64,000 nt of DNA from Roseovarius carneus (GCF_020141465.1 NZ_JAHSPD010000001.1:2214374-2278373); one strand, 5' to 3'; positions 38,016 to 47,838 are shown, numbered from the stretch's first letter. Notes: a model not told the origin generated them from the letters alone. A program made the numbers and translations.

Positions 38016-39236
38016 ATGATCCGCTTTCTTCATGTCCTTTTGGCCGCCCTTCTTCTGAGCGGTGCGGCGCAGGCGCAAACGCAACCCCAAGGGTTTGGCG
38101 CGCTGGCCCGTCTGGATGCCGAGGGCAGCAGCATGATTGAGACGCGCGCAGGCGTTGAGATTACCCTCGCGCTGAGCCAAGGGGTGCCGTATCGCGCCTT
38201 CACCCTCGCAGAGCCTGCGCGGCTGGTGCTGGATTTTCGTGAGGTGGATTGGGGCGGTGTGCATGCCCGCGGCCTCAGCCAGACGGGGCGTGTGGCCGAT
38301 GTGCGCGTGGGCGGATTTCGCCCGGGTTGGTCGCGCATGGTGGTTGATCTGGCGGCCCCTCTGGCGCTTGCGGAGGCCGACCTGCGCATTGACGAGTTCA
38401 CTGGCACCGCGCGCCTGATCCTGCGCCTTGAAGAGACGGCGCCCGAGGATTTTGCCGCGCGCTCGGGCCTGCCCAACACGCCCGGATGGGACGCGCCCGA
38501 GCCTGAGAAGCGCATCCCGCGCGATCCCGATGCGCCTATAGTGATCGTGCTTGATCCCGGCCATGGCGGCATTGATCCCGGCGCGGAGACTGAGGAAATC
38601 CTTGAGAAGGACCTCATGCTCAGCTTCGCGCGGCAGCTTAAGGAAATGCTGCTCCGCACCGGGGCGTTTGAGGTCGTGTTGACCCGCGACGACGATAGTT
38701 TTGTGTCGTTGGAGCGGCGTGTGCAAATTGCGCATCGCGCAGGCGCGGATGTGTTCTTGTCGCTGCATGCCGATTCTCTGGGCGAGGGGAATGCACGGGG
38801 AGCGACCGTCTATACCTTGTCCGAAGATGCGTCTGACGAGGCCTCCGCAGCCCTTGCCGAACGGCACGAGCGGGCGGACCTTCTGGCCGGGGCGGATCTA
38901 AGCGGCTCAGATGATGTGGTGGCGGATATCCTCATGGATCTGGCGCGGATGGAGACGCAGCCGCGCGCCGATCTTCTGGCCCGCGCGCTTATCCTCGGCA
39001 TTCGCGAGAGCGGCCTGCCGCTCAACAATCGCCCGCAGCGCAGCGCATCTTTCTCGGTGCTGAAGTCGCCCGATATCCCGTCGATCCTTCTGGAGCTTGG
39101 GTTTTTGTCCAGTGGGCGTGATCTGGGCAACATGATTGATCCTGAATGGCGGCTCGACATGGCCATAGCGATCACCGACGGCCTCAAGGCGTGGCGTCTG
39201 GCCGATGCAGCGGGTGCAAGCCTCGTGCGGCAATGA
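38016..39236 (+). CDS. N-acetylmuramoyl-L-alanine amidase AmiC-like
   Basis: A 406-residue exported zinc amidase that cleaves septal peptidoglycan. It has a signal peptide (FLHVLLAALLLSGAAQA), an N-terminal AMIN domain (about residues 35-145, with RLVLDFREVDWG) for envelope targeting, and a C-terminal Amidase_3 domain with VLDPGHGGIDPGAE, FLSLHADS and the catalytic glutamate in LLELGFLSS. The ATG at 38016 is used; a TTG at 38007 is the only alternative. It is followed by a penicillin-binding protein gene on the same strand. Confidence 0.92.
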   Translation: MIRFLHVLLAALLLSGAAQAQTQPQGFGALARLDAEGSSMIETRAGVEITLALSQGVPYRAFTLAEPARLVLDFREVDWGGVHARGLSQTGRVADVRVGGFRPGWSRMVVDLAAPLALAEADLRIDEFTGTARLILRLEETAPEDFAARSGLPNTPGWDAPEPEKRIPRDPDAPIVIVLDPGHGGIDPGAETEEILEKDLMLSFARQLKEMLLRTGAFEVVLTRDDDSFVSLERRVQIAHRAGADVFLSLHADSLGEGNARGATVYTLSEDASDEASAALAERHERADLLAGADLSGSDDVVADILMDLARMETQPRADLLARALILGIRESGLPLNNRPQRSASFSVLKSPDIPSILLELGFLSSGRDLGNMIDPEWRLDMAIAITDGLKAWRLADAAGASLVRQ

Positions 39237-39336
39237 GCGCGCATGAGCGAGAAGCGGCCCCGCGCGGCCATAGGCTTTTGACGTCGGGCGCTTGCGTGCT
39301 TATACGGTCAATGACACGAGAGCAGCGGGGGTTAGC

Positions 39337-41853
39337 GTGCTCAGATCTATCTTGACCTTTTTCGGCTCTATTTTCAGTCTCATCACGCTTGGGCTGATGA
39401 TGGTCGCGCTAACCATCGGTGCGGTGTTCTATATCTATGGCAAGGACCTTCCCAGCCACGAGAGCCTTGCCAATTATCAACCCCCCACGATCAGCCGCAT
39501 CTTCTCGGGCGAGGGGCGCATCATTGATGAGTTTTCGCGCGAGCGCAGGCTTTTCACCCCTGCCGAGGAAATCCCTGACCTTGTGAAGCAGGCCTTCATT
39601 TCCGCCGAAGACAAAAACTTCTACAGCCACGGCGGCTATGATGCGCGCAGCATCGCGGCGGCGGCGGTTGATGCCGTGCGCTCGCGCGGGCAGGACGTGC
39701 GCGGGGCCTCCACCATCACGCAGCAGGTGATGAAGAACTTCCTTCTTGATGGCTCCCGCCGGGCTGAGCGGAAGATCAAGGAGATCATCCTCGCCACGCG
39801 GATCGAGGAAACTTTGGATAAAGAACGTATCCTTGAGCTTTACCTCAACGAGATTTTCCTGGGCCAGAATTCTTACGGCGTGGCCGCCGCGTCTCAGACG
39901 TATTTCAACAAATCACTGGCCGAGCTTGCCCCGCATGAGGCGGCGTTTCTCGCCTCCATGCCCAAGGCCCCGTCGGATTATCATCCCGTGCGCCAAAAAG
40001 ACCGCCTGCAAGCGCGGCGTGATTTTGTGCTGCGCGAGATGAAGGAAAATGGCTTTTTGACCCAAGAGGTCTACGAGAGTGAAAAGGCGGCCCCGCTGCG
40101 CTCGGTCCAGAATGAGGATTTTGAGCCTTTCTCTGCCGCCTTGCCGCCGCGCGATTATTTCACCGATGAGATTCGCCGCGAGTTGAGCCGTGAAGTTGGC
40201 GAGGGTGAGTTTTTCACCGGCGGGCTGAGCGTGCGGGCCACGCTGGACCCCGAAATGCAGGTCCATGCGGCCCATGCGCTGCAACGCAAGCTGGAGCAAT
40301 ATGACCGCGGTCTTGGCCGGTGGCGCGGTACTGGCGTGACCCTTCCGCCCGAAGCGCTTGAGAGCGAAGCCGCATGGCGTGAGGCGCTGGCCGCGACGCG
40401 GGTTGCGCGTGATGTGACGCTGGAGAGCCAGTGGTACCCGGCGGTGGTGCTGGAGACCGGCGATCAGGACATGCGGATCGGGATCGAGGGTGTTGTGGAA
40501 ACCGAGGCTGAGCCGCATGTCGTGCCACGCGGTGATATCGGCTGGTTGCCTGGCAACTTTCAAAACACGTTCGAGCGTGGCGAGGTCGTGCATGTGCGGC
40601 GCATGGTCGATGACGGGGCGTTCATCCGCTGGACCCTGCGCCAAGTGCCCGAAGTGCAAGGCGGCTTCATGGCGATGGACGTGAATACAGGCCGTGTGAT
40701 CGCGATGCAGGGCGGGTTTTCCTATCAAAATTCGGTCTTCAACCGCGCGACACAGGCCAAACGGCAGCCCGGCTCCAGCTTCAAACCGTTCGTTTATGCC
40801 GCCGCCCTCGACAGCGGGTATAGCCCGGCCACCATCGTGGTGGACGCGCCCATCGAGATCGACACGCCACAGGGTCTTTGGCGGCCGCGCAACTCGTCCA
40901 ACCGGTTCTACGGCCCGACGCCGCTGCGCACCGGGATTGAGCAGTCGCGGAACCTGATGACCATTCGTCTGGCCCAAGAGGTGGGCATGGACACGGTGGC
41001 GTCATATGCCGAGCGGTTCGGTGTTTATGACCGGATGGGCGCGTTTTTGGCCAATTCACTGGGCTCTGAGGAGACCACGCTTTACCAAATGGTCGCGGCC
41101 TATGCGATGTTCGCCAATGGCGGTGAGCGGGTGGAGCCTACCCTCGTGGACCGGGTGCAGGACCGTTATGGTCGCACGGTCTACCGCCATGACACGCGCC
41201 GCTGCACCGATTGTGACGATCCGGGCATAGCGCCCAACCGCAGCCCACGGATTGTCTCGGACCGCGAGCGTGTGATGGACGCGATCACGGCATACCAGCT
41301 GACGTCGATGATGCGCGGTGTGGTCGAGCGCGGCACAGCGCGCGGCCATGTCAACCTGAGCGTGCCTGTGGCGGGCAAGACCGGCACCACCAACGAGGCG
41401 CGTGACGTGTGGTTCGTGGGCTTTACGTCCAATATCGTCGCGGGTTGCTATATTGGCTATGACCAGCCGCGCCCCATGGGCAGGGGTGCCTATGGCGGTG
41501 GCATGTGTGGCCCGGTCTTTACCGAGTTCATGCGCGAGGCGACCGCGAAATATGGTGGCGGTGAATTCGATGTCCCACCCGGTGGCACGTTCATCAATAT
41601 CGACCGCTTCACAGGGGCGCGCCTGTCGGAAGACGCCACTGGTGCGAATGTGGTGGCGGAGTATTTCCGCGAGGGTCAGGATCTTATCTTTGGCATGGCC
41701 TTTGATGGTGGGTTTGCGATGGGCAATGATCTGGAGCTGTTCCAATCGGGCGAGACTGAGGAAGTGCGCGAGGTTGTCACGTCGACCGGCGAGACGGCCA
41801 CGGTGGGCGAGAAGGCCACATTTGGCTCAATCAGCTCGGGCGGGCTTTACTGA
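39337..41853 (+). CDS. mrcA: Penicillin-binding protein 1A, bifunctional class A
   Basis: Polymerises and cross-links peptidoglycan. With the GTG start at 39337 the protein has 838 residues. It has one N-terminal membrane anchor (ILTFFGSIFSLITLGLMMVALTIG split over two stretches), the transglycosylase domain with catalytic E91 (ISAEDKNFYSHGG), an OB-like insert, and the transpeptidase domain with SxxK serine S480 (GSSFKPF), SRN and KTGTT motifs. A TTG at 39292 would add 15 residues. It forms a cell-wall pair with amiC. Confidence 0.95.
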   Translation: MLRSILTFFGSIFSLITLGLMMVALTIGAVFYIYGKDLPSHESLANYQPPTISRIFSGEGRIIDEFSRERRLFTPAEEIPDLVKQAFISAEDKNFYSHGGYDARSIAAAAVDAVRSRGQDVRGASTITQQVMKNFLLDGSRRAERKIKEIILATRIEETLDKERILELYLNEIFLGQNSYGVAAASQTYFNKSLAELAPHEAAFLASMPKAPSDYHPVRQKDRLQARRDFVLREMKENGFLTQEVYESEKAAPLRSVQNEDFEPFSAALPPRDYFTDEIRRELSREVGEGEFFTGGLSVRATLDPEMQVHAAHALQRKLEQYDRGLGRWRGTGVTLPPEALESEAAWREALAATRVARDVTLESQWYPAVVLETGDQDMRIGIEGVVETEAEPHVVPRGDIGWLPGNFQNTFERGEVVHVRRMVDDGAFIRWTLRQVPEVQGGFMAMDVNTGRVIAMQGGFSYQNSVFNRATQAKRQPGSSFKPFVYAAALDSGYSPATIVVDAPIEIDTPQGLWRPRNSSNRFYGPTPLRTGIEQSRNLMTIRLAQEVGMDTVASYAERFGVYDRMGAFLANSLGSEETTLYQMVAAYAMFANGGERVEPTLVDRVQDRYGRTVYRHDTRRCTDCDDPGIAPNRSPRIVSDRERVMDAITAYQLTSMMRGVVERGTARGHVNLSVPVAGKTGTTNEARDVWFVGFTSNIVAGCYIGYDQPRPMGRGAYGGGMCGPVFTEFMREATAKYGGGEFDVPPGGTFINIDRFTGARLSEDATGANVVAEYFREGQDLIFGMAFDGGFAMGNDLELFQSGETEEVREVVTSTGETATVGEKATFGSISSGGLY

Positions 41854-41966
41854 TCCACGCGACCCTCGACCGGTTTAGGACACATCTCTCATATGCGCGC
41901 TATCGCTTGAGGTGGGCGGTTGGCTGGGCTATTTGTGCGCCCTGACCCATAAGGACACTTCGCCCC

Positions 41967-43091
41967 ATGCGCGCTGAAATTCAGACCCTCGTTGCCGAGA
42001 TCGAAACCTCGCTGGAGCTTTTGCGCCAGCGTATGGACTGGGAAAGTGTCCAGCACCGTCTGGAGGAGTTCAACGCGCGAGTCGAGGACCCCACGCTTTG
42101 GGACGATCCGGCCAAGGCGCAAAAGCTGATGCGGGACCGCCAATCGCTGGTCGATGCGCTGGCCACCCATGACGGCATTGCGCAGGAGCTGTCGGACAAT
42201 CAAGAGCTGATCGAGATGGGCGACTTGGAGGGCGATGCCGACGTGGTGGCCGAGGCCGAGGCCGCGATGCGTGCCTTGCAGGCCCGTGCGGCAGCCAAGG
42301 AACTTGAGGCGCTCTTGAACGGAGAGGCGGATGCCAATGACACGTTTTTGGAGATCAATGCAGGCGCGGGCGGCACCGAAAGCTGTGATTGGGCCAGTAT
42401 GCTGGCGCGGATGTATGTCCGCTGGGCTGAAAAGCGTGGCTATACTGTGGAGCTGCAATCGGAAAGTGCGGGCGATGAGGCGGGTATAAAGTCAGCCGCC
42501 TACAAGATCAGTGGGCATAACGCCTATGGCTGGCTAAAATCCGAGAGCGGGGTGCACCGTCTGGTGCGGATATCGCCCTACGATTCGGCGGCCAAGCGGC
42601 ACACGTCTTTCAGCTCGGTCTGGGTGTATCCGGTGGTCGATGACGACATTGATATCGAGGTGAACCCGTCCGATATCCGCATCGACACTTACCGGAGTTC
42701 GGGCGCGGGCGGGCAGCACGTCAACACGACAGATTCTGCCGTGCGCATCACCCACCATCCCACTGGGATTGTCGTGACCAGCTCCGAGAAATCCCAGCAC
42801 CAGAACCGCGATATCGCCATGAAGGCTTTGAAATCGCGGCTCTACCAGATGGAGCTGGACCGTCGCAACGTAGCCATCAACGAGGCGCATGAAAACAAGG
42901 GCGACGCAGGCTGGGGCAACCAGATCCGGTCTTATGTTTTGCAGCCCTACCAGATGGTCAAGGACCTGCGGACACAGGTGGAGACATCAGACACCAAAGG
43001 CGTTCTCGACGGCGATCTCGATGCGTTCATGGCCGCGACCTTGGCACAGGATGTGAGCGGGAAGAGCCGGGCCGAGGCGCAGGGCGACTGA
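41967..43091 (+). CDS. prfB: Peptide chain release factor 2
   Basis: Recognises UGA and UAA stop codons and triggers peptide release. The 374-residue protein has the GGQ motif at 248-250 ([17 protein letters not shown]) and the recognition loop [15 protein letters not shown], where SPY stands for the more usual SPF. The gene is a single open frame from the ATG at 41967, without the in-frame UGA and CTTTGA slippery site that many bacteria use for autoregulatory frameshifting in prfB. Confidence 0.97.
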   Translation: MRAEIQTLVAEIETSLELLRQRMDWESVQHRLEEFNARVEDPTLWDDPAKAQKLMRDRQSLVDALATHDGIAQELSDNQELIEMGDLEGDADVVAEAEAAMRALQARAAAKELEALLNGEADANDTFLEINAGAGGTESCDWASMLARMYVRWAEKRGYTVELQSESAGDEAGIKSAAYKISGHNAYGWLKSESGVHRLVRISPYDSAAKRHTSFSSVWVYPVVDDDIDIEVNPSDIRIDTYRSSGAGGQHVNTTDSAVRITHHPTGIVVTSSEKSQHQNRDIAMKALKSRLYQMELDRRNVAINEAHENKGDAGWGNQIRSYVLQPYQMVKDLRTQVETSDTKGVLDGDLDAFMAATLAQDVSGKSRAEAQGD

Positions 43092-43116
43092 GCGGTTTGG
43101 CCTTCCGCAGGCCTAG

Positions 43117-43150
43117 GGTTTGAGTATTTTTGCTAAGAAGAAGCCTGGGG
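43117..43150 (+). repeat. Dispersed TTTGAGTATTTT element, copy F
   Basis: Just after prfB: GTTTGAGTATTTTTGC then TAAGAAGAAGCCTGGGG. The best match is the inverted copy after mfd (17973-18008); related elements lie at 19689-19712 and 61529-61556. Confidence 0.55.
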
Positions 43151-43189
43151 GGCTGAGTGCGGCGGCTCCTTGGTTTGGGGGGCTTTGGA

Positions 43190-44572
43190 ATGGACGATCT
43201 TTTGACGATGGTGGCCGGAGCCCAGGCGCGGGCGATGGCATCAGGGCAGGTGCGGGCCGTGGATGTGATGGCGGCGACGCTGGCGCGGGTGGCGGAGGTG
43301 AACGGGGCGGTCAATGCATTGGTCACTCTGGCGCCTGAGGCGGATTTGATGGCCGCCGCGCGGGCAGTGGATGCGGGCGGTGCGCTTGGGCCGCTTCACG
43401 GTGTGCCGGTGGCGATCAAGGACCTGGCCAATGCGGCGGGGTTTGCGACGTCACAAGGGTCGCCGATTTTTGCGGGGCAGGTGGCGGCGCGCGATGATGC
43501 GCATGTGGCGCGGTTGCGCGCGGCGGGCGCGATCGTGATCGGCAAGAGCAATGTGCCGGAATTTGGCATTGGCTCGCAGACTTATAATCCGGTTTTTGGT
43601 GCGACGGGCAACCCCTACGACCTTGCGCGCAGTGCGGGCGGCTCGTCGGGTGGGGCGGCGGCGGCGCTGGCACTTGGGATGGTGCAGATCGCGGATGGGT
43701 CGGACATGATGGGCAGCCTGCGCAATCCGGCAGCATGGTGCAATGTCTATGGGATGCGGCCCACATGGGGGGTGGTGCCCGCTGGGCCAAGCGATGAGGT
43801 GTATCTGCATCATCTGTCGACCAATGGGCCGATGGCGCGCTCACCTGAGGATATGGCGCTGTTGCTTGATGTGATGGCGGGGCCGGTGGCGGTGCAGCCG
43901 TTTGGGCGGGCGCTTGAGGTCGCGACCTGTCCTGCGGTGCCGCGTATTGGCTGGCTTGGCGATTGGGGCGGGGCCTATGCAATGGCGCCGGGGATATTGG
44001 AGCTTTGCGAGGCTGCTCTCGCGCCACTCGGGGCGGTGGAGGCGCTTGGCCCCCCGATGGAGGCAGGTGTGCTTTGGGAGAGCTGGTGCGTGCTGCGCAG
44101 TTGGGCGATTGGCATGGGGCTTGCCGAGATCATGGGGGACGCGCGGCGCGCGCAGCTCAAGCCCGAGGCGGTGTGGGAGGCGGAGCGAGGACTGGGCTTT
44201 ACCGGAGCTGATATCCATGCGGCTAGCGTTCAGCGCAGTGCGTGGCGCGCCACCGCTATGCAGCTTTTTGAACGGTTCGATGTGCTTGCTTTGCCCGCGG
44301 CACAGGTCTGGCCCTTTGACAAGCACGAGACGTGGCCGCGCGCGATTGGCGCGCGCCGGATGGACACCTATCACCGCTGGATGGAGGTGGTGATCCCGGC
44401 CAGTTTGATCGGGCTTCCGGCGGTTTGTGTGCCTGCGGGATTTGGGGCGGAGGGCCTGCCGATGGGAGTGCAGCTGATTGGGCGGCCCGGTTCGGACAGG
44501 ATGCTTCTGGAGCTTGCCGCACGGCATCACGCGGCCACGCCGTGGCCTCAGATACGCCCGCCTGTGCTTTGA
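43190..44572 (+). CDS. Amidase-signature family amidase
   Basis: A 460-residue serine hydrolase of the amidase signature family, related to GatA, fatty-acid amide hydrolases and aryl-acylamidases. The Ser-cisSer-Lys triad is visible: the lysine in VPVAIKDLANAAG, the glycine-serine-rich AGGSSGGAAAALALGM and the nucleophile region DGSDMMGSLRNPAAW. No gatB or gatC is adjacent, so it is probably not the tRNA amidotransferase subunit. The substrate is unknown. The ATG at 43190 gives the expected N-terminus. Confidence 0.9.
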   Translation: MDDLLTMVAGAQARAMASGQVRAVDVMAATLARVAEVNGAVNALVTLAPEADLMAAARAVDAGGALGPLHGVPVAIKDLANAAGFATSQGSPIFAGQVAARDDAHVARLRAAGAIVIGKSNVPEFGIGSQTYNPVFGATGNPYDLARSAGGSSGGAAAALALGMVQIADGSDMMGSLRNPAAWCNVYGMRPTWGVVPAGPSDEVYLHHLSTNGPMARSPEDMALLLDVMAGPVAVQPFGRALEVATCPAVPRIGWLGDWGGAYAMAPGILELCEAALAPLGAVEALGPPMEAGVLWESWCVLRSWAIGMGLAEIMGDARRAQLKPEAVWEAERGLGFTGADIHAASVQRSAWRATAMQLFERFDVLALPAAQVWPFDKHETWPRAIGARRMDTYHRWMEVVIPASLIGLPAVCVPAGFGAEGLPMGVQLIGRPGSDRMLLELAARHHAATPWPQIRPPVL

Positions 44573-44629
44573 GCCTTTGAGCGCGGCGCAGGGCGCGCTA
44601 GAGTGCTCTGAAACAGGGGAGGGGCAGAC

Positions 44630-45415
44630 ATGTCATTGACTGAGACACCAGAGCTGGGCGTGCCGCCCATGGGGCCTGTCCGGATGCCGATGCTGGGTGT
44701 GGCCCTCAGCCGAGGCTGGCGCGATATGCGCGCGGCACCGCTTTATGCGTTGGCCTTTGCGGGGGTCTATGTGGCGCTTGGCTGGCTCATGACATGGGTG
44801 ACGATCGCCACGGGCAAGACCTATTGGCTGGTCTTTGCCGCCGTGGGCTTTCCGCTTTTTGGACCATTCGCCGCCGTTGGCCTCTACGAGGTGTCGCGCC
44901 GGTTGCAACAGGGGCGGGCGCTGGAGGCGCGGGGTATCTTTGGCGTGATCCTGCACCAAAGCACGCGCCAATTGCCGTCGATCTGCGTGATCATCGTGAT
45001 GGTGTTTCTCTTCTGGTTCTTCCTCGCGCACATGATCTTTGCGCTCTTCATGGGGCATGCGGCGATGACCAATGTCTCCACGTCCTTTGAGGTCTACACC
45101 ACGGTGAACGGTATCTCGATGCTGGCGGTGGGCACGGTGGTGGGGGGGCTCTTTGCGATGCTCCTTTACATGATCACGGTGTTTTCTCTACCACTCCTTT
45201 TGGACCGCGAGATTGATTTCGTAACCGCGATGATCACCAGCTTTGGCCATGTCGCAGCCAATCCCGGCCCAATGCTGGTTTGGGCGATCTTTGTGGCACT
45301 GGTGACGTTTCTTGCGATGATCCCGGGGTTTTTCGGGCTTTTCATCGTGCTGCCGCTCTTGGGGCACGCGACATGGCATCTTTATTGGCAGGTCGTGGAG
45401 GCGGGAGAGGCCTGA
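44630..45415 (+). CDS. DUF2189 membrane protein
   Basis: A 261-residue membrane protein of the DUF2189 family with about six hydrophobic segments (for example [66 protein letters not shown] and [36 protein letters not shown]). The [14 protein letters not shown] and GHATWHLY motifs are typical. The function is unknown. An AGGGGAGGGG tract precedes the ATG at 44630. Its stop is only three bases from the stop of the converging 70-residue gene. Confidence 0.85.
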   Translation: MSLTETPELGVPPMGPVRMPMLGVALSRGWRDMRAAPLYALAFAGVYVALGWLMTWVTIATGKTYWLVFAAVGFPLFGPFAAVGLYEVSRRLQQGRALEARGIFGVILHQSTRQLPSICVIIVMVFLFWFFLAHMIFALFMGHAAMTNVSTSFEVYTTVNGISMLAVGTVVGGLFAMLLYMITVFSLPLLLDREIDFVTAMITSFGHVAANPGPMLVWAIFVALVTFLAMIPGFFGLFIVLPLLGHATWHLYWQVVEAGEA

Positions 45416-45418
45416 GCT

Positions 45419-45631
45419 TTATTCCTCGCGCCCGTGCAGTTTGAGCCGCGCATGCAGCGCTGCCGCCTCAGCCGTACCTGCCTCCAGCGCGAAGACAAAC
45501 GCATGGGTCAGGAAAAAACACGCCGCATCGAGCGAGTTTGCCTCATCTGCGGCCTGTGTGTAGAGGCGGATCAGCGCAGGCCTGTCATACGCGGCGTGCG
45601 CGGCCAGCATATCCGCATCGAGCGCGTTCAT
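45419..45631 (-). CDS. Small protein coupled to the Rieske oxygenase
   Basis: A 70-residue soluble helical protein (AAYDRPALIRLYTQAADEANS, ACFFLTHAFVFALEAG, AAALHARLKLHG). The ATG at 45631 overlaps the Rieske gene's stop as ATGA, so it is translationally coupled. The open frame continues upstream, but that part is a shadow of the Rieske gene. I do not recognise a family; it may be a partner or stabiliser of the oxygenase, which is inference from position only. Confidence 0.65.
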   Translation of the reverse strand: MNALDADMLAAHAAYDRPALIRLYTQAADEANSLDAACFFLTHAFVFALEAGTAEAAALHARLKLHGREE

Positions 45632-46791
45632 TCCGCCGCTTGAGCGCTGTCTGCCGCGCGGTGGCCGAGCACCTTGCCCGCGACCCATGCGTGAAAGCAA
45701 TGTGTTGGGCTGTCCATCACGGGGGAGAAACGCCCGCCGTCGAACCCGGCCACGCGGCGGCCTTTCTGCATACCTTCGACGACGAAGATATCCTCCTCGA
45801 ACACGGTTTTCCAAAGTTGCGCGTTGCGCGCGCGCAGACCTTCGGGCGTGCCGTCCTCTGCGTAATAGAGGTGGACGTGCTCAACCGTGTGGCCCGGCCC
45901 TTTGGGCTCAAGGATGATGGCGAAGGCATGATCGCGGTGCACGCCGAGAAGGACGTTGGGATAGACGGCGACATACTCCGCCTGCTCGTTCCATTTTGCA
46001 CCAACCCCTTCAAAGTCGGGAAATTTGTTGCCATCCTCATCACTGAGCTGGCGGTATACGAGCGTGCCTTGGCCGGAATATTCCTCGGGCGCTTCGATAT
46101 GGTAATGATCCTCCAGCCGCGAATAGCTGTTGAGGCCGGGATGCACCCAAGGCAGGTGATAGCTCTCGCAATAGTTCTCGACCGCGAGCTTCCAGTTGCA
46201 GGCGACTTCAAGCTGAAACCGGCTGCTGGGACCGCCATGATGAAGCGGCAGATCGAACTCTGCCCAGCGGGCGATGATATCGGCCATCGCGACCTCAAAC
46301 GCGGGTGCCGCGCCCGAGAGGTTGATCCACACGATATCGCGCCAGATATGGGAGCGGACCTCATTGAGGCCAAGCTCATTGCGTTTGATCGAGGCATGCG
46401 TGTTCTGACCGGGGCCACCCACATGCGGGGTTGAGACCAGATCGCCCTTCGTGGAATAGCACCATGAATGATAGGGGCAGCGGATCGCGCCTTCGATCTT
46501 GCGCGGCTCCTCCACGAGGATCATCCCCCGGTGGCGGCAGATGTTCTGAAAGACCCGCACCGCACCGTCCTTGTCACGCAAGAGCAAAAGCGGCTGACCC
46601 ATGAAATCCATGGGCACGGCATCGCCAGGCTCGGGCACATCGGCGGCAACGGCAAGGCCCGCCCACTGGGTGAAAAGGAGTGCGTGGCTTTCTTCTTCAA
46701 ACACGGCGGGGTCGATGTAATGGGCGTTGGGCAGGCCATTGGCGCTTTCGACGGGGCGGCGGACGCGGCTCAGGTCGGTGAGGTGGGTCAT
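45628..46791 (-). CDS. Rieske-type ring-hydroxylating oxygenase alpha subunit
   Basis: A 387-residue non-heme iron oxygenase. The [2Fe-2S] Rieske motif is complete (CRHRGM then CPYHSWCYS), and the mononuclear iron site appears in ENYCESYHLPWVHPGL. The family includes aromatic-ring dioxygenases and quaternary-amine oxygenases; the substrate cannot be read, and no reductase or ferredoxin gene is adjacent. The start at 46791 follows GGAAGGG. The frame upstream to 47064 overlaps the regulator gene and is not coding. An inverted repeat lies 32-53 bases upstream, and the next upstream gene is an XRE regulator. Confidence 0.9.
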   Translation of the reverse strand: MTHLTDLSRVRRPVESANGLPNAHYIDPAVFEEESHALLFTQWAGLAVAADVPEPGDAVPMDFMGQPLLLLRDKDGAVRVFQNICRHRGMILVEEPRKIEGAIRCPYHSWCYSTKGDLVSTPHVGGPGQNTHASIKRNELGLNEVRSHIWRDIVWINLSGAAPAFEVAMADIIARWAEFDLPLHHGGPSSRFQLEVACNWKLAVENYCESYHLPWVHPGLNSYSRLEDHYHIEAPEEYSGQGTLVYRQLSDEDGNKFPDFEGVGAKWNEQAEYVAVYPNVLLGVHRDHAFAIILEPKGPGHTVEHVHLYYAEDGTPEGLRARNAQLWKTVFEEDIFVVEGMQKGRRVAGFDGGRFSPVMDSPTHCFHAWVAGKVLGHRAADSAQAAE

Positions 46792-46822
46792 GGGGGCATT
46801 CCCTTCCTTGTGTCTGCGGCAG

Positions 46823-46844
46823 GTTGGCACGATTCTGTGCAAAC
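46823..46844. promoter_or_regulatory. Inverted repeat upstream of the Rieske gene, candidate operator
   Basis: GTTGGCAC and GTGCAAAC face each other across six bases, a near-perfect inverted repeat (7 of 8 paired) of 22 bases, ending 32 bases upstream of the Rieske start. Its position between the XRE regulator gene and the oxygenase gene makes it a candidate regulator site. Nearby at about 46878-46903 the 13-mer CGCGACATGGGGC is tandemly duplicated. Confidence 0.5.
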
Positions 46845-46939
46845 TGCCCCCACCGCAAACGACATGGCTTTGCTCACCGCGACATGGGGCCGCGACATGG
46901 GGCCGTGAGTTGGGGCAGGGACGGGGGCAGGATCGAGGG

Positions 46940-47752
46940 CTAGCGGAAGGGCTGATCCAGTCGCAAAAGTCGCGCGTGGAAGGGGGCGAGTGCCTCAAGC
47001 GGGACAAGGCCCGACAGGCGCGCCTCCGCAAGGACGCGCGGCATGTCGTGGCCCAGATGCTCATAGACCATCCGCACGGCGCGTGGCGCGTTGATCTTCT
47101 CGCGCACGGTGCGGGTGACGTAACCTTCCCAGATATTTTGCTGAAACGAGGTTTCTTGCGCCAGGAAGTTGAACGAGGCCGAAAGTGCGTTGCGATGGCT
47201 CACAATGACCATGATGCCCTCTTCCTGACGCATCACAATCCCACGATATTCACGGTCGGCTGCGGCCACGGAAATCCCCTGTTTGGCGAGGGCCGCGCGC
47301 GGCTCATATCCGCGCAGGAAGGTGTAGCCATCCTCGCGGTGCACAAAGACCAGACCCATGACGAACTGGCTGTCATCGAGAAAACTGCGCCGCACGAAAC
47401 GGTAGAACCCGCTGGGGAAAAGCTCAGGGGGCACCTCCACGGGCGCGCCGCCGAAAAATCCTTTCACGGCGGGGTGGCCCAACAGATCGAAAGCGGCGGG
47501 GCGCAGCGTCTCGGCGGGTTCCAACAGGATGCGCGCATCGACGCCAAAGAACGTGCACATGCGGTGCAACACGTCGGGGCGCGGAAAGCTCTCGCCGGTG
47601 AGGTAGCGATTGAATTGCGTACGGTTGATGCCGAGATCGCGGCAGAGCCCCGCCACAGACGGGTAATCAGCACTAAGTCTGCGCAAGTTATCCCCGAAAA
47701 TGGCGCGCAGGCTGGCCGGGTCTACCTGATATGAGCTGCCTTTTCGCGTCAT
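46940..47752 (-). CDS. XRE-family transcriptional regulator beside the Rieske operon
   Basis: A 270-residue protein with an N-terminal HTH_XRE domain (about residues 10-75: IFGDNLRRLSADYPSVAG, LGINRTQFNRYLTGESFPR, LHRMCTFFGVD) and a ~180-residue C-terminal effector-like domain that I do not recognise. The ATG at 47752 gives the HTH directly; the longer frame to 47851 runs into palindromic operator-like DNA. It lies immediately upstream of, and in the same direction as, the Rieske oxygenase gene, which suggests local control, probably in response to the oxygenase substrate. Confidence 0.82.
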   Translation of the reverse strand: MTRKGSSYQVDPASLRAIFGDNLRRLSADYPSVAGLCRDLGINRTQFNRYLTGESFPRPDVLHRMCTFFGVDARILLEPAETLRPAAFDLLGHPAVKGFFGGAPVEVPPELFPSGFYRFVRRSFLDDSQFVMGLVFVHREDGYTFLRGYEPRAALAKQGISVAAADREYRGIVMRQEEGIMVIVSHRNALSASFNFLAQETSFQQNIWEGYVTRTVREKINAPRAVRMVYEHLGHDMPRVLAEARLSGLVPLEALAPFHARLLRLDQPFR

Positions 47753-47838
47753 GATGTGAGGCGCGTCGGGGAGGGGTGTTTCAAGAGGATATCTCGTCCC
47801 TGTGAAAAAAGCGGTCGGGAAGATAGTTGCATGGATTT

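Noticed and set aside
41967..42110. Programmed frameshift in prfB
   Set aside because: No in-frame UGA or CTTTGA slippery sequence is present near codon 25; the gene is one continuous frame.
46823..46844. Sigma54 promoter (TGGCAC ... TGTGCA)
   Set aside because: The GG and GC elements are separated by 11 rather than 10 bases, and the site points along the plus strand while both adjacent genes are on the minus strand.
46792..47064. N-terminal extension of the Rieske protein
   Set aside because: It overlaps the XRE gene and candidate operator DNA, is rich in Arg/Ser/Cys shadow residues, and the ATG at 46791 has a good ribosome-binding site.
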